Below are positions 1 to 13,518 of a stretch of 64,000 bases of DNA, in pieces. The position numbers and the translations under genes are program-made. Source of the DNA: Ophiodon elongatus (taxonomy: Eukaryota > Chordata > Actinopteri > Perciformes > Hexagrammidae); the NCBI GenBank assembly GCA_016806645.1, contig JACSYO010001629.1, positions 897,001 through 961,000 of the forward strand, given 5' to 3'. The notes under the pieces were generated by a model, which had not been told where the DNA came from, did no database searches, and saw nothing but the letters and a program-made list of their open reading frames with translations. Numbering within the stretch: position 1 is the stretch's first letter; the number at the start of each line of letters is the position of its first letter.

Positions 1-1523
1 GTGAGAGGGCACTTCAAACAGGATGAATAGGGTGTGGTATACGCATTACACAACCTATATTTAATATAATTTACTGCATATGGGGAATGGTGGTGGGAAA
101 TTTCACTCCCTCAATGTTTATTCAAGGTGACTTCAACACATTTTGACTTGCAGAGTTTTAAGGGAGTTTCTTGGAGCCAATGCTTGCCTCAAAATGTTAC
201 ATCTTGGCCTGTCTGAGGGTGACCTGTGTTTGGCCTCGGAGAAATTGGAAGCATGGCCTCCTCTGTACAGGTAGCACTGGTCCTTTGTCAAATAGGATGA
301 CAAAAACCTCCATTCACATCCTGAGTCTGATTTTTCCAAGGACACCCCCTTGTTGCCAAACATCCTTGCCTGAAACCTTTATATAATAAAGAACAATGAC
401 AGCTCTTGTGGTCACCGTGCTTGGACTACTTCTGTTTTCATCCGTCTTTCTCTTCCCTCCTCCATTATCTTCAACCCAAGGAGATACTCGGGAATCTTTG
501 CCACTGTATTAACGAAACTGCTTGCACATATTTACGTGCATTGGAAAATAAAAAGCACATTTGTGTGAGGGTAAACCTGACATAAGGTGCCATAGGCTTG
601 AGCTTTCTAAAGGGTATCAGAGCTACAACACTAGGTTTGTCTCTGAACATAGCACGGCCAGTCGCTTCTGTTAAAGGCTGTGTTGTGCCACACAGATGAA
701 CAGGCGAGGTTCTCCATGCCTCTCCACCCTTCAGTCACTGGCTCGAGCTGTGCTTCATGCCTCCTCATTCACCAGCGGCCGCAGATGGAGCACTGGATTG
801 ACACAGGGCCAAATAGCCGGGAACAATATCATCTGTCCATTGGTGGCAGACAAGACAAGTGTATTGCTTTCTTTCCTACCCACTTGTCTCCTCTCTTTAT
901 ACCTCTGCTTCTTCCTCGCCTGTTGTTTATTCTAATGTGGCCCGGATTGGAGCAGCTGGTGGTGACATGGGGTTGATTATGCTGTTCCCACAGTGACATA
1001 TTCAAAGGCGGCTGAGGACGGCACCATTGTTGCCTCTGATCTGTGGATGACAGCCCTGCCTGTTGCACCAGCTCCACACTGGCGAGCTCATGGTGAGAGG
1101 GGAGCTGGACGTGCGTGCAGGGACGTGTACAGTACATGCCAGGGTTTGACCGATAGGCAATGGGCTTTTGGAGGGTTACGCCAAATGACTGCTGATTACC
1201 ACTGTTTTTGTGCCAGTATGATTTTCCTTAGGGTTAGGTTTAGATTATTCTGTACCGCACGATTTACTTCCAGTGTCAATCTATATAGTAATGAGTCTAG
1301 CAGGAGACAGGAGACAGCAGAATTTTTAGTTAATGTTTGCCACTTTATTAATCCTAACCACAATATTTCCCTAACTTAACCCGGAGTTTTAGTTGCCCTG
1401 TTCTTTGTTTGACTTCTCTTGTCGCTTTTTCCCAAACATTCTCTTCCATATGGACATGTTCTCAAATAACCCCCCGTCCCCTTGTGTTTCAGACTATTCC
1501 TGCTCCATGCAAAGAAATCACAG

Positions 1524-1552
<29 letters not shown>
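1524..1552. repeat. (AC)n microsatellite
   Basis: An uninterrupted (AC)n tract of about 29 bp. Confidence 0.95.
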
Positions 1553-1554
<2 letters not shown>

Positions 1555-2221
1555 AACAGTTCCTACATATGTACTCACCTGGCAGCTCTACTCTGTTTAA
1601 AAGCATATAGGACAATACTGTGCACACAAGCACAGAAGAATAGTGTAGCTAGTCACTAAGTCAGTCCGGCTACTTCATCGCAAGGCCCAGTTTGGATCAT
1701 TCGGTCGGTAATTGCTGCCCACAAGTGAGCCACTCCACATGAATGGAAGTGCAGTAAAGCGTCGGCGGCCATGATCAGTGTCTGCTCCCAGGTAATAGAC
1801 CCCCCCCCCCCCCCCTTGCTCCATCCCTGCTTCTCCTGTTGTGTGAGAGGATAAAAGTGGTGAGGGTGAGGCAGAGGGCTTTTGCAGAAAGGGAAGGAGG
1901 GGTGGGAGGGGGGGGACGATATAGGCAGTCCATAATTACCTGTAATGAGACTTTTGTCTTGGAGCATTATAGGGATGTTCTTGAAGTCAGCCCGGAGGTG
2001 GTTTTCAGATGGAGGAAGAGCGGCACACGCCTCAAGTCCTCTCATCGCCCATCTCATCCATATGTGCAGTAATAAGTAATTACTGAAGTCTCATTGAAGT
2101 CCATGTAGAGTATTCTCCCTCTCTCTTTTTTGAGGCAGATGAATACCCGCCACTCGCCTATTACACAAAGTGACACTCCTGGAGATCCAACGTGTCATCT
2201 CAATCTTCCTCTTCAGCCCTA

Positions 2222-2257
2222 CTCGTTCCTCTCGTTCCTCTCGTTCCTCTCGTTCCT
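2222..2257. repeat. (CTCGTTCCT)4 minisatellite-like tandem
   Basis: Four perfect copies of the 9-mer ctcgttcct followed by ctcctcc. Confidence 0.95.
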
Positions 2258-3039
2258 CTCCTCCAACCCCCTCCCCCCCTCAGTTTGAGAAAACAGCTGG
2301 CACCCTTTGATGTCTGACTGGCCTCACACTAGGTCACCTCCACTGCTGCATCTGACAGGGTATCTATTCATGCTCTTCTCAAGCCACTGAAATCATTTTA
2401 TATGGCACCATGCTGTAAATATCCACCGTGGGCTCCCCGCGACGCTTCCTGACACCTAAAAATTGATAGCTCTCGACTAGAGACCAAAATTACAGAAATG
2501 CTTTGACTCTTTGGGCTATTGAACACTGTCTTCCTATATCCGCCAGAAGGATCACAGATTACTCTTAGGGATAAAAGAATGCACCAAAATCATCTCTGCG
2601 TATCCGGGTGAATCCTGTGTTTGTTTTACATCTTCTGCATGATAATTCCAGTTTATAACATGAGTTTTATATTTGTTACACACAAGCGGCTAATTTAGCC
2701 AGATTTACATAATTCCCAACCGCCACAAGTTCACAAATTGGCTAACATGCTGCCAGTATATTAATGCTGAATATTAATTCTATAACTTCTTCTTTCATCA
2801 CCCACATAGCCTCATGATCTGTATGTGGTGTGCCCATGTTACTGTAGCAACTAGCTGGTTACCATCATTTAAGAACAAAAACACAATGTTGCCAGAGAGT
2901 TTCTAAGTTTTGAAAAGGTATGGAAGATGAAAGGTCTAACATAATTTCCAAACATTCTTCTTCGGGCCTAACCTTTATATCTATATTACAAAGGTCAGCG
3001 GTGGTTTTTGACCCTACTTTACTGAGACCTTATGTTGCA

Positions 3040-3260
3040 CGAGAACTTCTCTGAAGGTCAGGTGTTAAAAAGGTTATGGACCAAAACAAGGAGCTGAAAA
3101 TTGCTAGAATTCTCCGTAGATTTTTAGGGGAACTGCAGAGTTGCTAACAATTCTCTGTGGGTTTGTTACAAAAAGCAACTGTTTTCACATTGCACATAGT
3201 AGTTTATTTAATTATTGAGATAAAAAAGGTGATAAGTGCAGCTTAAAGTACTATGAAGAA
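3040..3260 (+). repeat. Interspersed teleost repeat (family C), partial copy
   Basis: Words shared with the copy near 22.1 kb in the same orientation: ccaaaacaa.gagctgaaa, aattctctgt, ttcacattg.acatagt, and the cagctttaaa-type end. It appears to be only the 3' part of the unit. The function of the repeat is unknown; it carries no ORF. Confidence 0.6.
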
Positions 3261-3864
3261 CATCTCAGCTTCCTACAGTGTTCTTTTCTGTCATGAATGG
3301 ATATTAGATTTCAATATTGCAAACTAAATATCCATTGAATGAATATCAGAATTTAAATGTGCAAATTTTCACCATGAGCCCTGAAGTGCACACGCAAACA
3401 TACACGCAGTATGTTTTGATGTGAGGTCAAGAGTTAATTTCCTCTTCATGTCAACACTCAATCCATCAACTTGTTTTCAAGGCCTCCACTTCTTGAACAC
3501 CATTAATAAATCAATGCAACGAAAACAATTCTGATAAGATGAATTGGAGAAGATGAATTGGAACGTTATGAATGCCATAAGAAGAGTGGCATGATTTGAC
3601 CAGCTTGGAAAAAGTCACACGCTTGATATTTATATGAACTCGAAAATCGAGATGAAGGGCTGAATCTTGATGTTTTTTTTTTGTATGTATAAAAGATATT
3701 TATCTACCATCTTAGCACTGCTGCAGTGAAAAAACATGATGGCATTTGATTAAAAATAATACAAAAGCAATGATGAGGTCACCAGTGGGTACACCAAACT
3801 TAGCTCTTAGGTGGGGTTTTAAAAGGAGGTGTTTTGATTATGTGTCTGGGTTGGTGAGTGTGTA

Positions 3865-3865
3865 C

Positions 3866-3927
<62 letters not shown>

Positions 3928-3938
3928 ATGTGTGTGTG
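3865..3938. repeat. (GT)n microsatellite
   Basis: A (GT)n tract of about 74 bp with minor interruptions. It is the source of spurious 'VCVCVC' reading frames on both strands. Confidence 0.95.
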
Positions 3939-4334
3939 GTTTGACTTCTTGAGACTTCTACAAGACTTTCTGTTGTCATAGTGAAAAAATAACCCTTGGT
4001 GGCGGCACGTGCTTAGACTCACACACACACACACACAAAACAGCTGTGCGGGTGGGCCTTGTCATTTGTCCTGCTTGTTTTTCTTTTGATTGCGGGAAGT
4101 TGCGGTGCAACTCTCAATGCACGTTTTGCGAGTGAGTGTGTGTGCCATGTGGATCCGTTCTCAGTGTCCACTCGGCACTGGGACTAATTTGCATTCCTTT
4201 GTGTATGAATAAAGGACACCTATTCTGAGGACAGAGTTTACCAGCTGCCATCCAGGACTAGTCCTTATTAGAGCCCTGCTGTTCCTCTGAGAACGCCAGC
4301 ACATGTTCAACACACGCTGCCGCTCACACACGGG

Positions 4335-4374
4335 CACACACACACACACACACACACACTCTCACACACACACT
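4335..4374. repeat. (CA)n microsatellite
   Basis: A (CA)n tract interrupted once by ctct. Confidence 0.95.
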
Positions 4375-6087
4375 CAAGGACACGTGCACCCCCACAGTCA
4401 TAATCTATTCATACACAAATGAAAACACACCAACACAGATGCGGAAGTAGAAACAAACACACACTTCACATTGAGATACTTGCAGAGGGTTTCGAGCTGT
4501 GATTACCAGCACCAGTGGTAATATTCTGGAGGTATCAATGAAAGGGCAAAGGGCAATATCTGACACACGTCATTTTTTTAATACATTTTTTTAGATAAAT
4601 CTTATGCAATACAAAGGCCTTTTGTGCTTACATAAATGTCATAATGGTCACATAAGTAATGCAGGTTTAGATCACAATAGCCTGTAGCTCTTGCAGACTC
4701 ATTTTAGTTTTCGCTGCCAGTACAAATTCAAACTTAACTCCTCGTCAGACAGGTTTCATGTCTCTACATTATCTGCCCTAGACAGTGATTTTTATTCTAT
4801 TTGGAGAGCGCATGTGGGTCCCTCTTCACTCCCACCTCAATAATAATTACAGTTGCAATTTCCTTCTGTTTTTCGGCGAGAATTAACGTGAAAAGAGAAC
4901 AAAACTCAAACATTTAAACAAATACGATCGACAATAAATAAAACGTCCATTCTGTCAGACCCCTGCTGCAGTAACAAATTTGACTCTGATGCATGGAAAC
5001 ACTACCACTTCCGTCCACAGGGACCGCCAAAATCGAAAATAAATTAAAGTTCGTTTATAATTTTATACTTAAAATTACTGACTTTTAGAAATACTCAAAA
5101 AAGTACAACTAGCCTACAGAAAAAAAGACTTACTAACAGTAAAGAGATTAAATGTAATTCGTTACATCCCCAAAACATGTCCATTTGAGTGAAAAAAAAC
5201 AAAAAAACAGCTGTAATACAGGATACAGAGGTCCTAAAGGTTTTAAAATGTTCCATATTAGAAGCAATCTGTTGTTGACCCAAAAGAGAGAAGGGTATTC
5301 TAATACAGCCTCAGATCGATAAGACCGAATAAAGGCAGTAGCAAAGGTTACTCTGTCTTTGTAGCTGTTGACAGCAATCCACTAGATTGCCTCAGGCTGA
5401 TACTGTTTCCATAAAAAGCACCATAATCTAAAATGAAATGCTGAAATGATAAAGGTACAGAATTCCAACTGGTGTTTGGTTTTGCAACTATTTGATTGAA
5501 AAAAAAACCAAAGTTATTTATGTCTTGACATGTGTGAAAACCAACAGGCTCTTTAAATTTAGCACTTGAAACCCCAAAGTAAAAAAAAAAGGAACCAAAT
5601 AAAGACAAGATTATGGACAAGAGAAAGAGAGGTTACCCTTTGTCTGTGTCTATGGCCCAGCATTTCTGTTCCTATTCTGGGGCCCCACCAGTGAGGCAAA
5701 CAAAATGTTTCATTTTAACCACCATTAAAACTTAATTTCTCACTGAGAACACCTTGACTCTTCCAAAGGGCAGACAAGATTCACTATTTTTCATTCAGAA
5801 TGCAGAAACTTGAAACTTGAATTATGATGAAAAAGACAGCTTACAATAAAGTAAACCTATGACGTTAACATTTACATATTGTACAAGCATTCTTCTTGAG
5901 TTCAGAATGGTTTAAATGCACTGAGGATTCAAGGAGAAATTGCTAAATAAATTCTTAACCTTCTGCATATTGTTGCCTTCTGTGTCTGTACTCACCTTCA
6001 TCGTCTGTCCTTGGATAGTGAAAGTCAAATACCTGACATTTCATCAATAACAAAATACTTAAAAAATATATTGTAAAAATCCGGGAC

Positions 6088-6530
6088 TTGATGTCAAAAC
6101 ATTATGTAGAGAAACATGTACATGCTTTTATCTTTAGCAGGCCTGGCTACTGCGACGAACTGTTCACAGGTCTGTCTAAGACTGCAAACAGACAGCTTCA
6201 GCTGAGCCACAATGCTGCTGCCAGGGTTGTAACGAGCGACCAAAAGGCTCAGCATATAACTACCAGTTTCTCACAGATCAACTTCAAAATGCTATTGCTG
6301 GTCTACAAATACCTGAACGGTTTAGGTCCAAGATACTTATCAGACCTGCTGACCCATTTCGAACCTTGCAGACCTCTTAGGTCGGCTGAATCCTGGATCC
6401 CTGGCTTTTCCCAGAGTCAGACTAAACACGATGAAGCTGCTCAAATGTGAGACATTGCCAGAAGAGCTAGGACTTGAGACAATGCTGACTACTCTCAAAT
6501 CCAAGCTAAAGACCTACTACCTGCTTTGAA
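6088..6530 (+). mobile_element. LINE (L2/Rex-like non-LTR retrotransposon) ORF2 C-terminal remnant
   Basis: An open stretch of 120 codons reads HAFIFSRPGYCDELFTGLSK, QLSHNAAARVVT, LLLVYKYLNGLGPRYLSDLL and ends in QSQTKHDEAAQM. This is the well-known C-terminal end of reverse transcriptases of L2/Rex-type fish LINEs (HAFVTSRLDYCN..., NAAARVLT, VYKSLNGLGPSYLSDLL). Beyond the stop at 6450 the same similarity continues in another frame (tactctcaaatccaagctaaagacctactacctg, TLKSKLKTYYL) and into an AT-rich tail near 6680. It is 5' truncated and contains at least one frameshift and substitutions, so it is a dead copy and not a host gene. Confidence 0.85.
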
Positions 6531-6959
6531 TTGTTGTTTTACTCGTTGTGCTTTTGCCCGTTTGCTTTTGTTGTCGTCATCATTTTGTTTCTTGTGCTTT
6601 TAAAGCCCTTTGGATAGATACATTTGCCTTGTCTTGCCTTAACATTTTGATGTCTATTAAAACGAGCTATTGCAAACAAAGTAAAAATGTTAAAAGATGG
6701 ATTTATAAAATAAAACATCTCTGGAAGGCTTTGTCATTAGGTTTCTGAATTTAAAATTGAAAGCAGCATTTCAGATTTGACCGTACGTTGGCACACACCG
6801 TGTGTCTTGTTAGCACAATAACATAGAGTAAGTATCTCACATGCTAACGATTAGGATTAGTGCATAATGTATGCTTTATAGTGTTAGTATGAAGAGAGTG
6901 AGAGAGGAAACATTTATGTTAACATACTGCAACAGTTTTCATGGGAAATGTGTCCGTAT

Positions 6960-7320
6960 AAAGCAAACTGCTGCACACGGCACCTCTAACTTTTAATTGT
7001 CAGTGGTGATTGTCAGCAGCACAATTCTGATGTGCTTGTGCTATGAAGAGCTGCAGTAAGAGGTCTATCAGTGTCACTTGCTGCCACTCCTCTGAATGTA
7101 GATGACTATTAGATTAGGGGCTGATTTGGGGTATAAAAGAAGAAACAAATTGTTCAATTTGGGCTAATTAGAACAGAAAAAGGTAGACACTGACCAGCTC
7201 GGCCTTGGCTTGAATACCTAATTACAGAGTGGAAAAATTATCCAGCTCGCTCTCCAAAATTACAGTCAGGTTTAACAAACAGACTCTGACCCTGACCATC
7301 TGAGGGGACAGACTCTCAAT
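6960..7320. other. Candidate conserved non-coding element
   Basis: It is unique-looking, repeat-free DNA with homeodomain-type words (taatta, ctaattag, attaga) and tgtcag/ctgaca motifs between simple repeats. The texture resembles vertebrate developmental enhancers. No ORF. Confidence 0.3.
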
Positions 7321-7388
7321 TTGTATATTTTAGGCTGCTGATATAAAGCATCCACACTTCACGCCCTCCAGAGCTCATGCATCTACAT

Positions 7389-7413
7389 GTGTGTGTGTGT
7401 GTGTGTGTGTGTG
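7389..7413. repeat. (GT)n microsatellite
   Basis: An uninterrupted (GT)n tract. Confidence 0.95.
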
Positions 7414-8299
7414 AAGTGGTTGCTGATATTCAGGTCCATATAATGTGTTTCTCAGCCAATATCATCCCACTATTGTTTGAGCTTTCTTTAGCCTTTCTTT
7501 TCACCAGTTCTCCTTTATCTATTTTGCATTAATTTTATCTCTCTTAATTGTTCATCTGGTAAATAGAGACTTAGTGTGGTGCACAACAAGCGAGGAACCA
7601 CAATGGCACTTCACAAAATGTTGCACACAAGCTAACACTCTACTACACTTCAGGGCGGTGACAAAGTGCAGCTTTTGGTGCTTAATCAAAAATCATTTAA
7701 GAAACAAAAGATATGCTAATTATGTTTGTTATTCCAAGCTATACAATTGATTCAGGCATGCGGGTCGGTGAAAAAGTGGAGAGGGAGTGAACGAGAGCAA
7801 ACGTGGAGCGGGACATGAAGAAGAAGAGGAAAGAAATTGGAATTGAAATTCTCTGTTGGTGCTTCTAATTTTTCAGAAAACAGTGTGGATCTCTGAGGTT
7901 GTGAAGAAGGATCGATGTCGGTGAACACTTTTACCAACTTTCCCAACCTGCAGCCCCTCAAATCGTTCATGCATCTCACCAGCGCAACATCTCTGAGGGT
8001 CGAGAGGTCCGCAGCTGCAGAGATGCTTCGACCACGTTTTCTGTGCAGCTCAGAGGATGCGACAGAAATTTGACTTTTCTTTCCACACACGTCATTTAAA
8101 GAAATCTAAATTTGAAGGCCTTCTCTGAAGACTTTTTCTCATGCAATTGGCCTTCTCCGAGTAAAAAAAAAGAAAAAAAGGGCTCACAGGTCACAGAACA
8201 AATGGATACTGGTCATCCAGGGGACATGTCCGGCTGCCTGAAGCGTCCCTTGCATTATTAAATACAAACCATCACATAGAAGATTCAGAATTTTTCCTG

Positions 8300-8900
8300 C
8301 TACAATGCATCGAGAAAGAGATTATTACCTTGTGGCGACACCAAGGCTGCAAAATATTAATTAGAATCCCTCAATCCGGATTCATGTAATTAAAGATGAT
8401 CTTTGAACCACCACTGAGAAGAATGCAAATGAAAGGTAGTCATTCGGCTAAACCTATTCTTCTATTCATCAAGCTAAAGGTGGTATGGAACTGCTCGGTA
8501 AATAGGCTGTTTCCTCGGCTCTGATTTTTTTCTTTTTTCTTTTACCATTACTCCGATTGTGGGAGACTCCTAGCTGAGAGAGAGGCTATGTGATGGAGTA
8601 TGACCGCTGTCACAATACAGACAACAGAAAGGCTTGGTGAAAAATGTAATTTCCCCTCCTCTGTGGAGCTGCAGCAAAGGGGGAGGAAAAAATGAACCGG
8701 GCAGAATTATTTGCCTGCAACTACTAGAGCTTGTGGTAATTACTATAATGATGTCTCCAAGTCAAGGCACAGCCAGTGCCGCGATCACATAGAAGCTGAT
8801 CAGAAAATACAAATTTCAGGGGGCACACAAGGCAGCTATTGTCATCTCATTAATGCATGCTAAATGAGGAGAAATGACAGCAGGGCCCTCATCGGCCTTT
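8300..8900. other. Candidate conserved non-coding element cluster
   Basis: This repeat-free block of about 600 bp holds aatattaattagaatccctc, atgtaattaaagatgatctt, gaatgcaaatgaaagg (octamer-like ATGCAAAT), ggtaattactataatgatg and ctcattaatgcatgctaaat. Such a density of TAATTA/ATGCAAAT words without coding potential is typical of deeply conserved enhancers. Conservation itself cannot be seen from one genome. Confidence 0.4.
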
Positions 8901-11284
8901 CACAAATATGAAGTGTGGTAAACATCTTTGTTTTTATTGCATTCTTATAAATGATACTGAGGCTTGTAGGTCAAACATAATATATTTTTTATGCCCACGA
9001 CAAATAAAATCACTTGTTTGACTGATATAATAATTACTGTATTTGTGCACCACTGTTCTACTGAGGTCCTGTTTGCTGTATTTCTTATCAGAATTCTGGT
9101 GATTTTGGTGAATTTTGGTGAATCCACATTTTTCATGTGGATTCTGACTTGCTTCAAATTTGAGTTTTTTTTTTTAATTTTCTACCAATATCACAAACCG
9201 GGCAGCGTGGAAAAGGTTTTGACACAGCATTTGAGAAGAAAAAAGTAACAGATAATAGACATGAAAAGTTAAATGAATAAATACAACTTAAATTTTCTTT
9301 GTTGCTTTTTGACAATATGATGTTTTGTTTGTCAGGTTAGTATCACTGTTATTTATATATACATTTCTCTTGCACTTTAACCTTCTTAGCATGAGCATAT
9401 TATATAAATATATAACATTAAAAAAACCTGCATGAATGGATGATCTAATGTGTTTGTTAGATGACGGTTGACTGTCTGTTAATGGTAACTGTTAAGTACC
9501 TTCAAGCTAGTTTTAACTGGCACGTGAAAATATCAAGCACTTTGCAACGTTAATTTAATTTAAATAAAAGAGTTATGTGGGCCACCAAGCAGCACATAGT
9601 ATGTACAGTAATGTAGAAACAGCTTCATGAGTATTTCTTTTCTCAGTTTTTATGAAAGGTAACTTCTTTCAAGGATGTGGCCTGGCTAACATTAATGCTC
9701 GCTAACGTAGCTTGGAGCTGGATGCTTCGTTACTTATCCCTCATTTTACTAACGCTACATGGGTATTGGTTGTATCATTTAATGATGTGTAAACAAAGAC
9801 CTGGCTACATAGCTATTAGTCAGAGGTTGTAATAAGTGGGGCTCTGTTTTTCTGTGTGTCAGTGTGTCTGAGTGCTTGTTTCTCAGATTGGCAGAAGAAT
9901 AACGCCCTTCAACTACTTCCAATTTCCCAAAAAGTTCCCAATAAAACAATACAATTACAAACATGCTGTATCTTTGAATCCTGTGTACCGGGCATCAGCA
10001 CTACACCTCTAATATTTTTTCACAGCAGGCAAGTCAAGAAGCAGTGAAAAAAGCAGCAAATCTTCACATTGATGATTTATTGATTGATTTTTTTTAAAGG
10101 TTTGCCTTTAACTAATTTGTTATTGTTAATATATTAACTTGTATCTGGACCATTATTATTATTACAATAAATTAAAACTTTGTCTGCGATATAAGAGAAC
10201 CTTTAAATGCCAACCAGAGGTCTACATAAGCATTTATAACACATCCTCACAAAACTGGATTCGTTCTCAGAGTGCAGGAAAAGGGATTTTGGGAGAGCGG
10301 AGATACGGAGGATGTAACATGCAGAAACTAGGCTTCCCCAAGGAAGACAGTTTTCAGCAAACAGTGCCTTGTAACCGAAAGCAATTTCTTTGTGACTCTT
10401 CGACTGGCCCGAGAAGACATGGTGGACATGCAGGGACATGCTGATATGCACAGATGTTCCCCCTCATATCCACAAGCGTGTGACCACAGTCACTGGTTCG
10501 CCCTCGCCCGGCGCCCGCTTACGCAGCTTGCCTCTTGGTCCTTCCGCATTACACATTGCCCTGTTTGAGTCTGATGGGCCCTGAAAGCCAGGAGACATAC
10601 GTGGCTGTAACAACATCAATGCGCTTCGCCAGGTTTTCAAGTCAGGGACATGTCTTATTATAATTACTACCTATGTGTATTATTTATTTTGCTCCAGAAA
10701 GACAAATCGTCACGGTGCTCCCCGGACGGTTTTCGTGTTTGCCTCTCCTCCCTCCCATCCTCCCTCCGTCCTGTCCTCCTTTCCAGTGCCGGCAGAGGAG
10801 GGAAGACCACAGTTTGGGAAGAAGGCGAGGGCGGTGGTGGTGAGGGGGGGTGGGGGGGAATGGTGGGGGCAGCAGTGATCTGCAAATCATTTATTTACGT
10901 TTGGCATCTGCATAATGAGGCAGGGAGCCAATGGCGGCCCTGGCTGGCTGGAGACAGGGTGGCATGCCTTCAGTTTTAATGGGCACACTGAGGAAACTTC
11001 CAATCCTTCTTGACATTTCTCATAGCGAAATAAACGTGCTCTGGGTCAGAGTGTCTATTAGGAAGATAAGAGACGAACAAGTCAATTATACTTCAATGAC
11101 TGCATAGCCAGGGGACCTCATTAACATGATCAGAGAGGTCCATGCTGCAGCAGCCCTCTCCTGTGTGTAGCTCCTGATTAAGTTGTGGAAGAATGACATG
11201 GCCCTTTTTTTTGCCTGCTTTATGTAGAAAAAGACATAAGAAAAACACAAAGACGTAAATATATTCAAACATAAGCAAGTACAA

Positions 11285-11310
11285 ACACACACACACACAC
11301 ACACACACAC
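11285..11310. repeat. (AC)n microsatellite
   Basis: An uninterrupted (AC)13 tract. Confidence 0.95.
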
Positions 11311-12468
11311 CCGGGTCCACGTAGACACGCAGTGTGTGTCACACACACGCGCGGCAGACATCGCCAGGACGCCGTGTCTGGCCAGCCAGCCAGAAATTGT
11401 TGACACATTCAAAACAAAAAAAGAAAAAAGTGAGAGGCACACACTCCATCAGGGGTTGTGGGGAGGTTTTATCTGCTGATGGGGTCACAGAAGTAGATGC
11501 TTTGGGAAAAAACATTTGTGGCAGGGGATGTTGCGAGCTGTCATGCACAGCCTGGACGCATGGCCTAGGGTTGCGAGTGGAGGGTGGGTGGATGGGTTAG
11601 GGAGGAGGGGAGAAAGGGGGGAGGGGGGGGGGTAGCAGGCGAGCAGGCACGGGCAGAGGCGGAGGTTTAAAAAAGCAGAGCCTGGGGTTTGGTGGGCGGA
11701 GTGGTGCATGTGCTCCCCCCAACCTCCTCCACCCCCCTCTCCCCTTTTCCTCTGCGCTGGCTTGTTTTCTCAGTGAGGACACTGCGATCTGTTGACGTTG
11801 ATGGGATGAGTGCGGACAGGGTACAGGAAGCACTGGCTTGTCTTTTCTAGTGCTTGCATAGTGTGCATCATATCCAGCCACTGCGCGGCTAAGGCTCTAA
11901 TTAATTAATTGAAGCGCTTATCTGGACCAGTGGGGATTGATCAGCAGTTGTCTTATCAGTGAGAAAAGTGTTGGCTACACTACTTTTGACTGGAAGAAAA
12001 ACATTCTCCCATCCAACAATTCCAGCTGTTATATTACTGTGTGATACCCGGCCCATGCCTTCTTTTTGCTGTTGTAAATGTATTTTGAGGGAGGAAAAAC
12101 AGTTTTCTTGTATAATATACAAATATATATTTGGACTTTTTAAGTTTATTTACAGGGAACCTTTCTAAATCAGATGTCAAGGTGAGCGCTCTACAATAAA
12201 AGACAAAAGACAAAAAATTGAGATGGAGAAATGGAAATTCTCCTGCACCGCTGCACATACAGAAATTGTCCTCTGCTCAGCTGTATTTAGAAATGGATCT
12301 AACGTGGCTCTTAAATTTATCTGATTTATATCAATCGGCCAATTGGCATCCTCATCAAAATCAAGCTTGTTTGCCGCCTGTTTTAGATGCTCGCTCGTTT
12401 GCATGTTTTTGCGTGTGACCACGAATAAGAAACGAGACAGTAACAAGCCTTTGTCCACAGGCACACCA

Positions 12469-12470
<2 letters not shown>

Positions 12471-12527
<57 letters not shown>

Positions 12528-12555
12528 ACACACACAGACACACACACACACACAC
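12471..12555. repeat. (CA)n microsatellite, compound
   Basis: An 85-bp (CA)n tract broken twice by cagaca. Confidence 0.95.
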
Positions 12556-12884
12556 GAAGGCATCCCACTTGGAAAGGTCCTGGACATATACTGCTCACAT
12601 ACCTCCGTTATTGCTCCCTGAAACATGAATGATTTGATTATTTGATGACAGCTTATTTCTTAAATCTGTTTCGGCACCATATGTGTCTAATATGCAGCTC
12701 GTCCGCCATATGAATGCCTTGCCCTAGGGTCTGAGGGAGGCCAGTGCAGTTTTTCAAACCTGGAGGGAGGATTGGCTTGTGAACTCAGACATGCACACTG
12801 CGCTGTGCAAAAGCGCATCGGACTGGATTCAAGTGCATGTTCAAGGAAACATCTTCCTATTGCAGGGCTTCCCGTCTCCCTGTC

Positions 12885-12908
12885 TGTCTCTCTCTTTTTC
12901 TCTCTTTT

Positions 12909-12941
<33 letters not shown>
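12885..12941. repeat. (TC)n polypyrimidine microsatellite
   Basis: (TC)n interspersed with ctttttc. Confidence 0.9.
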
Positions 12942-13515
12942 TTTATTATGAATTAATAATGCTGCTTAAGGCTGTAAGTGCTGTTTTTGAATATCTTGGC
13001 CCCAGCAAACCAACCAAATCAAGCAGAATAAAGCTATGGAAAGCCTCTCTTTCATTATTTCCATTGCCCTCCTGAGGAAGTACTCTCGTTATCATAATTG
13101 GTTCCCCAGTCTTTGCCCTGGGAGGGATTTTAAAACACGACAATGCTTCACGATTCAAACTAACTTTAACCAGCTTTGCAACCTGTGTCTCGTCACTCTT
13201 AATGGCTCTTAAGTTGATCTGACTGCATGACAGTGATGATACGCCATGGCAGACTGTCCATACTGTTGGCAAATACCTCAAATGAATTGAAATGATTCCT
13301 ACTTCTTACAGAATGCTTCTTCTATCTGTCCTGATGCAGTTTCATGGAAAGGGTCTTTGGTGATGAAAATATCATTATTTTTACTGTATTTTTTTCTCCA
13401 AAGAAATATATCATTGTATGTTTTAGTGCATTTTAGTCAAACAATTTCTACTTACATCACTGCAAGAAAATTATTTGTTCTCCTTATAATAAAGAGACAT
13501 TATGCAGAATGTTTG

Positions 13516-13518
<3 letters not shown>

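Larger units (their letters stand above)
1..6080. other. Intergenic DNA, no gene seen
   Basis: Apart from the simple repeats and the family C fragment listed, this stretch has only short, unrelated open frames on both strands with no recognisable protein similarity. A poly(C)16 run lies at 1800-1815 and a G-rich tract at 1878-1917. Confidence 0.7.

Noticed and set aside
3746..4034. Open frames on both strands translating to VCVCVC / HTHTHT peptides (also at 11.1, 12.4, 23.0, 25.8, 36.7, 41.1, 45.3 and 46.0 kb)
   Set aside because: They are translations of (GT)n/(AC)n microsatellites, open in several frames on both strands, with no protein similarity.
6088..6450. 120-codon plus-strand ORF as a host gene
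   Set aside because: Its text is that of the reverse transcriptase C-terminus of fish LINEs and it is 5' truncated and frameshifted, so it is annotated as a mobile element remnant.
10490..10560. tRNA-like 'ggttcg' text near 10496
   Set aside because: No A-box, acceptor stem or cloverleaf could be assembled around it.
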